A stretch of 8,280 nt of DNA, taken from assembly GCA_041685555.1 (NCBI GenBank), contig JAWLFN010000118.1:1-8280 (forward strand), in the 5' to 3' direction. Made by a program: the position numbers and the translations under genes. Within the stretch, counting starts at the first letter, position 1. Each line of letters starts with the position of its first letter. Source of the stretch: PWQG01 sp041685555 (GTDB lineage: Bacteria > Pseudomonadota > Gammaproteobacteria > Pseudomonadales > Pseudohongiellaceae). Below the pieces are notes generated by a model that searched no databases, was not told the origin of the DNA, and saw only the letters and a list, made by a program, of their open reading frames with translations. Positions 1 through 6,060 of the stretch are shown here, piece by piece.

Positions 1-846
1 CGCTACGGTCATCTGCGACCCGGCACCTATGACATCACGTCGCCGTGCTACGCGGCCGAGACCGGGCGTTATCTCGACCCCCTGCTGCAACGCCTCGCAA
101 ACAGTTCGGGTGATGCCGAAAGCGGCGGACCCGGCGTGGAATGGCGGCAGGCGCGGCCCCGGTTGCTGGAGGCACTGGCCGAGCTGGGCCTGCCGGCGGA
201 GGCCGGGGCCGTGGAGACCTTCCTGCGCACGGCCATCGAGGGGCGCGAGTACGCCAAGTTCGCCTTCAGCCGCAACCTGTCCGCGGCGCTGGAAGCGCTG
301 GCGGACTGGGGCGCCTCGCAGGGACTGGGTCGGGACACACTGGCTGATGTGATGCTGGAGGATCTGCTGGCGCTGCGCGCCGGTACCGCTCATCCGGAAG
401 CGGTCGCGGACTGGGTCGCCCGCCGGGCCGCCGAGGGCGCGGCCGAGCGGACCCTGGCCGAACGGATCGAGCTGCCGCCGCTGCTGTGCCGGGCCTCGGA
501 CTTTGATGGTTTCGAATATCCGTCCTCCCAGCCCAATTTCGTCGGCAGTGGCTGTGTTACCGCTCCCTGTGTCGACCTCGCCGGGCAGGCCGCCGGCGAG
601 CGATCGCTGCAGGGCTGTGTGGTGATGATCCCCCAGGCCGATCCGGGCCATGACTGGCTGTTCGGTCAGGGCATCGCCGCGCTGATCACGTTGTATGGAG
701 GGGCCAACTCGCACATGGCGATCCGTGCCGCCGAATTCGGCCTTCCGGCCGCCATTGGTATCGGGGAGACCCGCTACCAGCACCTGTCGCAGGCATCCGT
801 GCTGCATCTGGACGCCGGCAACCGACAGATCCAGGTGGTGCAATGA
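1..846 (+). CDS. L-glutamine kinase-like PEP-utilizing enzyme (Cj1418-type), C-terminal part
   Basis: The reading frame is open from base 1, so the gene begins upstream; 281 C-terminal residues are visible of a family usually near 750-800. The visible part opens with YGHLRPGTYDI (residues 2-12), a conserved stretch of PEP-synthase-like proteins. It ends in the swivelling phosphohistidine domain, YGGANSHMAIRAAEFGLPA, with the probable phosphorylated histidine at residue 238 (bases 712-714). True PEP synthases have a TCHAAI-type motif here; NSHMAI is, from memory, typical of the Campylobacter Cj1418 group. Cj1418 phosphorylates the amide nitrogen of L-glutamine, using ATP and giving AMP and phosphate. 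The ATP-grasp domain would lie upstream and cannot be checked. The stop overlaps the next gene's start (ATGA), and the next two genes match Cj1417 and Cj1416, which is the main reason for choosing glutamine kinase over pyruvate-water dikinase. Fold: near certain. Exact substrate: inferred from context. Confidence 0.8.
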   Translation, partial: RYGHLRPGTYDITSPCYAAETGRYLDPLLQRLANSSGDAESGGPGVEWRQARPRLLEALAELGLPAEAGAVETFLRTAIEGREYAKFAFSRNLSAALEALADWGASQGLGRDTLADVMLEDLLALRAGTAHPEAVADWVARRAAEGAAERTLAERIELPPLLCRASDFDGFEYPSSQPNFVGSGCVTAPCVDLAGQAAGERSLQGCVVMIPQADPGHDWLFGQGIAALITLYGGANSHMAIRAAEFGLPAAIGIGETRYQHLSQASVLHLDAGNRQIQVVQ

Positions 847-1496
847 GGAGGCGAATTGGCGTGACGCAGCGGGTGGAGTTTCTGCCGGACCGGGGTGAGC
901 GGCGCGACTGTCTGGACCAGCGCTGGTCGCAACTGCTGGGCTCGCTGGACCTGGATGCGGTGCCGGTGCCCAACAGTCTGGACGATGTGACGGCCTGGGC
1001 CGAGCGTCAGGGCCTGGAAGGTCTGATACTGAGTGGCGGCAATGACCTGGCGCATCTGCCGGGCGCCACCGCTATCGCGGCGGAGCGTGATGCCACCGAG
1101 AACCGGCTTTTGGACTGGGCCGCCACGCGCGGTCTGCCGGTACTGGGCGTGTGCCGTGGGCTGCAGCTCATCAACCATCATTTCGGCGGACATCAGTCAC
1201 CGGTGGAAGGCCATGTAGCTCGGTATCACACATTGAAGGCCTGTGCGGATGATGCCCGCTTCGACGGATTCGGCGAGGTCAACAGTTACCATGACTGGGC
1301 GCTACAGCCGGGGGAGCTGGCCGCTCCGCTGACGGCACTGGCCCGTGCCGGCGATGGCACCATCGAAGCCTTCCGGCACGACGGACTGGGCTGGCTGGCC
1401 ATCATGTGGCACCCGGAACGCGAGTCACCGTTCCGGGAACAGGACCGCGCGTTGATCCGTGCGTTGTTTGAACCGCAAAGACGGAACAGGGAGTGA
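843..1496 (+). CDS. gamma-glutamyl-CDP-amidate hydrolase-like class I glutamine amidotransferase (Cj1417-type)
   Basis: A 217-residue cytoplasmic protein of the peptidase C26/class I glutamine amidotransferase fold. Visible motifs are IGVTQRVEF (residues 5-13), LSGGNDL (63-69), the nucleophile elbow GVCRGLQ with Cys104, and MWHPERE with His190 and Glu192, completing the Cys-His-Glu triad. There is no partner synthase domain, so it is a free-standing hydrolase. By sequence alone it would be called a gamma-glutamyl-GABA hydrolase (PuuD-like). Its position between glutamine kinase-like and cytidylyltransferase-like genes instead suggests the Cj1417 reaction: hydrolysis of CDP-L-glutamine to glutamate and cytidine diphosphoramidate. 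The ATG at 843 is chosen because it keeps the first beta strand (IGVTQR) of the family. A GTG at 861 has a better Shine-Dalgarno but would remove that strand. It is translationally coupled to the upstream gene by a 4-base overlap. Confidence 0.78.
   Translation: MRRRIGVTQRVEFLPDRGERRDCLDQRWSQLLGSLDLDAVPVPNSLDDVTAWAERQGLEGLILSGGNDLAHLPGATAIAAERDATENRLLDWAATRGLPVLGVCRGLQLINHHFGGHQSPVEGHVARYHTLKACADDARFDGFGEVNSYHDWALQPGELAAPLTALARAGDGTIEAFRHDGLGWLAIMWHPERESPFREQDRALIRALFEPQRRNRE
846..851 (+). promoter_or_regulatory. AGGAGG Shine-Dalgarno-like site bearing on a start choice
   Basis: A full AGGAGG lies inside codons 2-3 of the ATG-843 reading and 9 bases before an in-frame GTG at 861. It would suit initiation at 861, but that start removes a conserved beta strand. 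It may help reinitiation after the upstream stop at 844-846, or be coding coincidence. Confidence 0.35.
1488..1493 (+). promoter_or_regulatory. Ribosome binding site (AGGGAG) for the cytidylyltransferase gene
   Basis: AGGGAG ends 5 bases before the ATG at 1499. It overlaps an alternative GTG at 1493, which therefore has no usable site. This decides the start in favour of 1499, which also gives the classic MRAVILAAG beginning. Confidence 0.7.
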
Positions 1497-1498
1497 AC

Positions 1499-2281
1499 AT
1501 GCGAGCCGTGATACTGGCGGCCGGGCAGGGCAGCCGGCTGCGACCCCATACCGACGACCGCCCCAAGGGCATGGTGGAGCTGGCCGGCCGGCCGTTGTTG
1601 CACCGGCAGATCGAGGTGCTGCGTGATGCCGGTGTCGATGACATCGTGCTGGTCAGTGGCTATCGCGGCGATCAGCTGCGCATGCCGGGTGTGCGTCTGA
1701 TGGAGAACCCGCGCTATGCCGAGACCAACATGGTCAGTACGCTGTTCTGCGCCGAGTCGGCCATCCGCGAGGCGCCGGGCGATGTACTGATCACCTACGC
1801 CGATATCGTCTACGAGCCACGGGTCCTGCAATCGGTGCTGCAATGTACCGCGCCGCTGTGCGTGGCGGTGGACCGCGAGTGGCGTGCGTTCTGGGAACTG
1901 CGCATGGATGACCCGCTCAGTGATGCCGAGACACTGCGCCTGGTGGATGGCGACCGCATCACCGAGCTGGGAAAGAAGCCGGACGGCTATGCCGACATCC
2001 AGGGGCAATACATGGGCCTGATGAAGCTGCGCGGCGATCACCGTGACGCGTTCTGTGAACACTGGCACAGTATGGATCGTCAGGCGATCTATGATGGAAA
2101 GGATTTCGACAACATGTACATGACCAGCTATCTGCAGCACCTCATCGACAGTGACTGGGAGGTGCGTGCCGCATTTACCGACAATGGCTGGCTGGAGGTC
2201 GACACCGTGGAAGACCTGGCCCGTTATGAAACCCTGCAGCGCGAGGGTCGCCTGCGGTCCTTCATCAGGCTGGCGCCATGA
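1499..2281 (+). CDS. CTP:phosphoglutamine cytidylyltransferase-like nucleotidyltransferase (Cj1416-type)
   Basis: A 260-residue nucleotidyltransferase of the GT-A-like sugar-nucleotide/LicC superfamily. The N terminus has the signature LAAGQGSRLRP (residues 6-16) followed by RPKGMVE with Lys23, the nucleotide-binding loop. TYADIVY carries Asp102, the likely metal ligand, and GWLEVDT carries Asp235, a second likely metal ligand. NMVST (78-82), ELGKK (156-160), QYMGL (170-174) and DFDNMYMTSYLQ (202-213) agree with my memory of Cj1416 and with choline-phosphate cytidylyltransferases. Cj1416 condenses CTP with phospho-L-glutamine to give CDP-L-glutamine and pyrophosphate. Alternatives are a phosphocholine (LicC) or aminoethylphosphonate (PntC) cytidylyltransferase, but no choline kinase or PEP mutase gene is in the window, while Cj1418- and Cj1417-like genes directly precede it. 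It starts 2 bases after the preceding stop and overlaps the next gene by 4 bases. Confidence 0.8.
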   Translation: MRAVILAAGQGSRLRPHTDDRPKGMVELAGRPLLHRQIEVLRDAGVDDIVLVSGYRGDQLRMPGVRLMENPRYAETNMVSTLFCAESAIREAPGDVLITYADIVYEPRVLQSVLQCTAPLCVAVDREWRAFWELRMDDPLSDAETLRLVDGDRITELGKKPDGYADIQGQYMGLMKLRGDHRDAFCEHWHSMDRQAIYDGKDFDNMYMTSYLQHLIDSDWEVRAAFTDNGWLEVDTVEDLARYETLQREGRLRSFIRLAP

Positions 2282-3426
2282 TCGCCTGGTGGCGCCGTCT
2301 GCGGCGCCAGCGGTCCGAGGCCCGCCGGTTCCGGTCGATTCCGGTGGAGGAGCGTCGCATCGTGGTGTACTCGGAAGGGCGGGGCTACTGGACGCACTTC
2401 GAGCCCGTGATCGAGGCGCTGTTGCGCGATCGCGGCGAGCGTGTGCTGTATGTCACCTCGGACGAGAACGATCCGGTCCTTGCGGCGCCGCCGGACGGGC
2501 TGGAGGCGTTCTGGATCGGTGATGGCAGTGTGCGCACGCTGTTTTTCGCCGATCTGCGGTGCCGCATCCTGCTGATGACGCTGCCCGACCTGCACAGCTA
2601 TCAGCTCAAGCGCTCCCCGCACGGGGTGCATTACGTGTACCTGCATCATTCCATGGTCAGTACCCACATGGTCTACCGCGCGGCGGCCTTCGATCATTTC
2701 GACACGGTGCTGTGCGCCGGCCCGCACCATATCGAGGAGATCCGTGCCCGCGAGCGCCAGCAGGGCCTGCCCGCCAAACAGCTGGTGGAACACGGGTACG
2801 GACGGCTGGACAGTATCCTGGCCCAGTCAGTGCCGGGTCCACTGGCACGGCCGGATGATGAGCCTTCACAGGTGCTGGTGGCGCCGTCCTGGGGGCCGGA
2901 GGCCCTGCTCGAGCGTCATGGCGCGGCGGTGATCCGACCGCTGCTGGAGGCCGGTCTGCAGGTGGTGCTGCGCCCGCATCCGCGGACACTCCAGCAGGCA
3001 GCCAGTGTGGTCGAGGCCATTGTGCGCGAGTTCGGGGGGCACGAGGCCTTCACGCTGGATGTGGACACGGATGGCAAAGGCTACCTGCTGGGCTCGGATC
3101 TGATGATCAGTGACTGGTCGGGGGCGGCGCTGGAGTTTGCGCTGGGTCTGGAGCGGCCGGTGGTGTTCGTGGATGTGCCGCGCAAGGTCAACAACCCCGA
3201 CTATGAAGCGCTGGGCATCGAGCCGCTGGAGGCGCGCATCCGCGAGCAGATCGGCCGGGTCGTGGCGCCCGATGAACTGACCTCGCTGGGCCCGGTCTGC
3301 CAGGCGGTGTTGCGCGAGCCGCATCAGTGGCAACAGGCCATTGTCGAAGCGCGCCGGCAGTGGGTGTTCCATCCGGGCGACAGCGGTCGCGTGGCCGCGA
3401 ACTGGCTGCATCGGCGCCTGCAGTGA
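2278..3426 (+). CDS. TagF-like (CDP-glycerol glycerophosphotransferase family) transferase, possible phosphoramidate transferase
   Basis: A 382-residue GT-B-fold protein with no signal peptide or clear membrane segment, but a basic N terminus (WWRRLRRQRSEARR) that could bind the inner membrane face. The C-terminal half has the TagF-family pattern: HGYGRLD (172-178), VAPSWGPEALLE (201-212), LRPHP (231-235), and SDLMISDWSGAALEFAL (273-289) followed by PVVFVD (294-299). The N-terminal half has YLHHSMVSTHMVY (121-133), where teichoic acid enzymes usually have a WHG-type motif. Family members transfer an alkyl phosphate from a CDP-activated donor to a hydroxyl, releasing CMP. Start ATG 2278 overlaps the previous stop and has no clear Shine-Dalgarno, so translation is probably coupled. 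As the last gene of a run likely to make cytidine diphosphoramidate, it may use that compound as donor; this is inference. A glycerol-phosphate or other CDP-alcohol donor remains possible. Confidence 0.75.
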   Translation: MIAWWRRLRRQRSEARRFRSIPVEERRIVVYSEGRGYWTHFEPVIEALLRDRGERVLYVTSDENDPVLAAPPDGLEAFWIGDGSVRTLFFADLRCRILLMTLPDLHSYQLKRSPHGVHYVYLHHSMVSTHMVYRAAAFDHFDTVLCAGPHHIEEIRARERQQGLPAKQLVEHGYGRLDSILAQSVPGPLARPDDEPSQVLVAPSWGPEALLERHGAAVIRPLLEAGLQVVLRPHPRTLQQAASVVEAIVREFGGHEAFTLDVDTDGKGYLLGSDLMISDWSGAALEFALGLERPVVFVDVPRKVNNPDYEALGIEPLEARIREQIGRVVAPDELTSLGPVCQAVLREPHQWQQAIVEARRQWVFHPGDSGRVAANWLHRRLQ

Positions 3427-3504
3427 GCACGGCCGGTGGTGCCGACTCGACCGACCGACGGTCATCTGTTACAGTTCCGTCGCATAACCGACATGGAGTG
3501 ACCG

Positions 3505-3786
3505 ATGAACCGCCTGCCCCCGATCCTGCTGACCGCCGTGGCCGTCCTGCTGGCCGCCACTCCCGCGCATGCCTATCTGGATCCGGGTACCGGCAGTGCC
3601 ATCATACAGGGCCTGCTGGCGGCGGGCGCGGCACTGGCTGTGACCCTGAAGCTGTACTGGCATCGCCTGCTGCGCCTGCTCGGCATTGGCGGCAAGCGTG
3701 ATGCCCAGCGCAGCGAAACGGCGCAGACATCGTCCGCGGAGAGCGATGCGGATGAGTCCACGACCTCCCGCTCCAGGCAGCACTGA
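3505..3786 (+). CDS. Small secreted/membrane protein with YLDPGTG motif, function unknown
   Basis: A 93-residue protein. Residues 1-23 look like a signal peptide (basic start, LLTAVAVLLAA core, cleavage after AHA). The mature chain would begin YLDPGTGSAIIQ. A second hydrophobic stretch (about 33-50, GLLAAGAALAVTLKL) is followed by a basic YWHRLLRLL segment and a polar, Ser/Glu/Asp-rich tail from about residue 64. Small proteins with this DPGTGS motif directly before one membrane helix recur in bacteria and archaea and have, to my knowledge, no assigned function; I recall some near surface polysaccharide genes. GGAG at 3495-3498 lies 6 bases before the ATG. The gene follows the TagF-like gene by 78 bases and precedes the YidC-like gene by about 31 bases, suggesting co-transcription with the latter. 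Confidence 0.75.
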   Translation: MNRLPPILLTAVAVLLAATPAHAYLDPGTGSAIIQGLLAAGAALAVTLKLYWHRLLRLLGIGGKRDAQRSETAQTSSAESDADESTTSRSRQH

Positions 3787-3817
3787 GAGCCCCGAGAGCC
3801 GTCGCGTTTCCCCCGGT

Positions 3818-5380
3818 ATGCTGGCGCGTACCCTTCACCCTGTCCTGCTGCTGTGTCTGTGTCTGATCGTGATCAGCCCGGTCCGGGCTCAGGAATGGCG
3901 GTCCGGTCTGCAACAGTTGCAATGGGATGGCAGTGGCCCGGCGCCGGCCCGCTGGTCGGTCAGGGTCGGGGACGGCCCGGCCGATATCACCACCCTCAGC
4001 CAGGACGGTGTAGATGCCGGCCACCTGGATCTGCTGGTGCCCGGTGGCGGCGACTGGGAGCGTCAGGAGACCGACGACGACCGGGTCCGCTGGCAGACCC
4101 GTGGGGCCGACACGCGAGTGGCCTGGATCCTGGCACCGGGCGAGAACGGACATCGCCTGCAACTGCGCATCCGTGTGGAGCATACAGGCACCCGACCGCT
4201 GGTTTCCGATACGCCCATGCAGCTGACACTGGGTCCGGGGCTGGGCGAGACGCCAATCAGGGGTCTGGGCATCGCGGAAACGCTCTATTCCTATGTGCAA
4301 CCAGTGGTCTGGTTGGACGGTGAGTTACGCCGCTTTGACCTGGAAGAGGCGGATGACTGGCGGGTCGTGGGTGGTCCGGACGGTGGCCACCCCGATCGCG
4401 GCGGCCTGCAGAGCCGTTATTTCGCCCTGCTGCTGCAGTCGCTGGAAGGCCGCACCGGCGACTGGCGGGTGCGTACCGCCACGCCATCCACCGAAGCACC
4501 GGTGGCGCCACGTTATCTGCCTTCCCTGGCCGTCGACCTGCCGCTGGAGGGGCTGGCGCCCGGGGCGGAGCGGGAATGGCGCTTCGAGGTCTTTGCCGGC
4601 CCCAAGACCCGGTCTTCCCTGGCCGCGGCGACCCCGGAACGCCGGGGCTACGATGAACTGCTGTTTCCCGGCCTGTGGCAATGGATGCGGGTGCTGGCCT
4701 TCGGGCTGCTCTGGCTGCTGACGGCGCTGCACTCGCTGATCCCGAGTTGGGGACTGGCCATCATCGTGCTGGCGGTACTGGTCCGGGCGGCGATGTACCC
4801 GATCGCCCGCCGCGCCCTGAGGAGCCAGGCGGCCTTTGCCGAAGTGCAGCAGGTCATCCAGCCGGAGATGCGCCGGATCAAGCGCGAGTACAGGGGCGCG
4901 GAGCAGAGTGAGCGTATTCTGGACCTGTACCGCGAGCACGGAGTCAGTCCCCTGGCGGGCATGAAACCGCTGCTGATCGTGTTGATCCAGCTGCCGGTGT
5001 TCGTGGCGCTGTTCCATGTGCTGGGTCAGGCCTGGGACCTACGCGAGGCCGGATTCCTCTGGATCGACACCCTGTCGCAGCCCGATCGGCTGTTTTCCTT
5101 CGGCGTGACACTGCCACTGCTGGGCAGCTGGTTCAATCTGCTGCCGGTGCTGATGGCCCTCACTACCCTGGCCACCATCCGGCTGTCCCCGGCGCCAGCG
5201 GCCGACGAACGCGGGCGGCGCCTGCAGACCCTGCTGCAGGTGCTGATGGCACTGGCCTTCATGCTGCTGTTCTATCCGTTCCCGGCGGGCATGGTGCTGT
5301 ACTGGACCATGGCAAATGTGCTGCACCTGCTGCAGCAGCTGGTGGTCGAGCGCTGGTCCGCGCGCAACCCGCTTGCGTAG
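3818..5380 (+). CDS. Divergent YidC/Oxa1/Alb3-family membrane insertase paralogue
   Basis: About 520 residues. Residues 1-24 look like a cleavable signal peptide (LLLCLCLIVIS core, then VRA before QEW), whereas ordinary YidC has an uncleaved first helix. Residues about 26-270 form a periplasmic region of the YidC P1 type. The Oxa1 core follows: hydrophobic segments near 290-306, 312-327 (with Arg323 in VLVRAAMYP, matching the conserved hydrophilic-groove arginine of YidC), 383-402, 430-452 and 470-487, and a final FPAGMVLYW motif (488-496). The cytoplasmic loop RILDLYREHGVSPLAG (366-381) matches the C1 loop. The C terminus stops at ERWSARNPLA with no basic ribosome-binding tail. The housekeeping yidC normally sits by rpmH-rnpA, so this is probably a specialised paralogue. 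The frame is open further upstream (an ATG at 3752 has GGAGAG 8 bases before it), but those starts overlap the previous gene and put a proline-rich arm before the signal peptide, so 3818 is preferred despite a weak ribosome site. Confidence 0.82.
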   Translation: MLARTLHPVLLLCLCLIVISPVRAQEWRSGLQQLQWDGSGPAPARWSVRVGDGPADITTLSQDGVDAGHLDLLVPGGGDWERQETDDDRVRWQTRGADTRVAWILAPGENGHRLQLRIRVEHTGTRPLVSDTPMQLTLGPGLGETPIRGLGIAETLYSYVQPVVWLDGELRRFDLEEADDWRVVGGPDGGHPDRGGLQSRYFALLLQSLEGRTGDWRVRTATPSTEAPVAPRYLPSLAVDLPLEGLAPGAEREWRFEVFAGPKTRSSLAAATPERRGYDELLFPGLWQWMRVLAFGLLWLLTALHSLIPSWGLAIIVLAVLVRAAMYPIARRALRSQAAFAEVQQVIQPEMRRIKREYRGAEQSERILDLYREHGVSPLAGMKPLLIVLIQLPVFVALFHVLGQAWDLREAGFLWIDTLSQPDRLFSFGVTLPLLGSWFNLLPVLMALTTLATIRLSPAPAADERGRRLQTLLQVLMALAFMLLFYPFPAGMVLYWTMANVLHLLQQLVVERWSARNPLA

Positions 5381-5408
5381 AACATTTCAGGAACCGGGTG
5401 ATTCGCGC

Positions 5409-5414
5409 TATAAT
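5409..5414 (+). promoter_or_regulatory. Likely sigma70 promoter -10 (TATAAT) for the cytochrome c genes
   Basis: A perfect TATAAT lies in the 117-base gap between the YidC-like stop and the first cytochrome gene, 83 bases before its ATG. The best -35 at 17-base spacing is TTCAGG (5386-5391), a poor match, so the promoter may rely on an activator or the strong -10. It implies that the cytochromes are transcribed separately from the upstream genes. Confidence 0.55.
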
Positions 5415-5497
5415 CCGCATGCAGTGTTGCATCCGGACCCTGTCCGATCCGGTCGGTTCCGGGTACAAACCCATCAGTATCAGGAGTTTCCATCGAT

Positions 5498-5944
5498 ATG
5501 AGTAGTCTGAAGTTCCGAATTGTGCACGCCATCCTGCTGGTCCTCGGTGTCACCCTGGCCGGGTCGCTGTGGGCCCAGTCCCAGAGTCGCGAAGCCATCA
5601 TCAGTGAACGTCTGCAGGGCGCCGACCGCGTCTGCCTGCAAGGCGAGGACTGCTCCGGTGGTGGCGCCAGTATGAGCGTGGCGCAGGCCTCCACGGACGA
5701 GTTCAGCCCGGAAAGCGTCTACGAAGACAACTGCGCGATGTGCCATGACACCGGCATGGCCAATGCGCCCCAGCCGGACGACGCGGATCACTGGAATACC
5801 CGTCTGGAAGAAGATGGTCTGGACGGTATTGTGGCCAACGCCATCAGTGGGGTGAATGCCATGCCCCCGCGTGGCATGTGTAACGACTGCACCGACGATG
5901 AGGTTCGTCAGGTGGTCGAGTACCTGATGCAGGACGTGCTCTGA
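5498..5944 (+). CDS. Cytochrome c5-type monoheme periplasmic cytochrome (first of tandem pair)
   Basis: A 148-residue protein with a Sec signal peptide (AILLVLGVTLAGSLWA, cleavage likely after Ala26). The heme-binding motif is CAMCH (Cys79, Cys82, His83) and the distal ligand is probably Met122 in AMPPRG. It is followed by CNDC (Cys128, Cys131), the extra cysteine pair that forms a disulfide in cytochrome c5. Before the heme domain, residues 35-65 form a linker containing RVCLQGEDC (Cys46, Cys52), which I recall from other gammaproteobacterial c5-family proteins. It should carry electrons in the periplasm, possibly to a terminal oxidase; the partner is not shown here. AGGAG at 5482-5486 lies 11 bases before the ATG, a slightly long spacing. 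Family is confident; physiological role is not. Confidence 0.9.
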   Translation: MSSLKFRIVHAILLVLGVTLAGSLWAQSQSREAIISERLQGADRVCLQGEDCSGGGASMSVAQASTDEFSPESVYEDNCAMCHDTGMANAPQPDDADHWNTRLEEDGLDGIVANAISGVNAMPPRGMCNDCTDDEVRQVVEYLMQDVL

Positions 5945-5956
5945 CCGATCCCGTTC

Positions 5957-5983
5957 ATCTCCCGTTCAGCCCGGACGGGAGAT
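5957..5983 (+). terminator. Hairpin between the two cytochrome genes (terminator-like, no U-tract)
   Basis: ATCTCCCGT (5957-5965) and ACGGGAGAT (5975-5983) are exact inverted repeats. Two further inner pairs (T-G, C-G) leave a 5-base loop. It begins 12 bases after the first cytochrome stop. No T-run follows on the + strand, so it is not a standard intrinsic terminator. It could be a weak terminator, an mRNA stabiliser or a processing site giving different levels of the two cytochromes. Confidence 0.45.
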
Positions 5984-6060
5984 ACTGTGCCCTGGCATCA
6001 GGCATAACACCCTCCAGCGGGCAGAATCCGTAGCGAGGCAAACCAGAGAGGAAAGCTGTA

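Noticed and set aside
1..846. Ordinary PEP synthase (PpsA) of central metabolism
   Set aside because: The histidine motif is GGANSHMAIRAAE instead of the PpsA-type TCHAAI, and the gene is coupled to amidotransferase and cytidylyltransferase genes, which fits glutamine kinase better.
1286..2140. 284-codon open frame on the - strand opposite the amidotransferase and cytidylyltransferase genes
   Set aside because: It spans two genes with intact catalytic motifs on the + strand. Its translation is His/Gln-rich and shows no recognisable domain.
1499..2281. Phosphocholine (LicC) or phosphonate (PntC) cytidylyltransferase
   Set aside because: No choline kinase, choline transporter or PEP mutase gene is visible, whereas both other cytidine diphosphoramidate pathway genes lie directly upstream. 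It remains possible until a tree is made.
3427..3504. Promoter in the gap before the DPGTG gene
   Set aside because: TTACAGT and nearby ATAACC loosely resemble -10 boxes, but no -35 of acceptable quality sits at the right spacing, so no promoter is called.
3686..3817. N-terminal extension of the YidC-like frame
   Set aside because: These 44 codons overlap the DPGTG small gene in another frame and encode Arg/Pro-rich sequence ahead of a typical signal peptide. The start at 3818 is more plausible, although 3752 cannot be fully excluded.
5434..5446. CGGAC/GTCCG hairpin in the leader of the first cytochrome gene
   Set aside because: Five base pairs with a 3-base loop is common by chance at this GC content, and no T-run or riboswitch-like context surrounds it.
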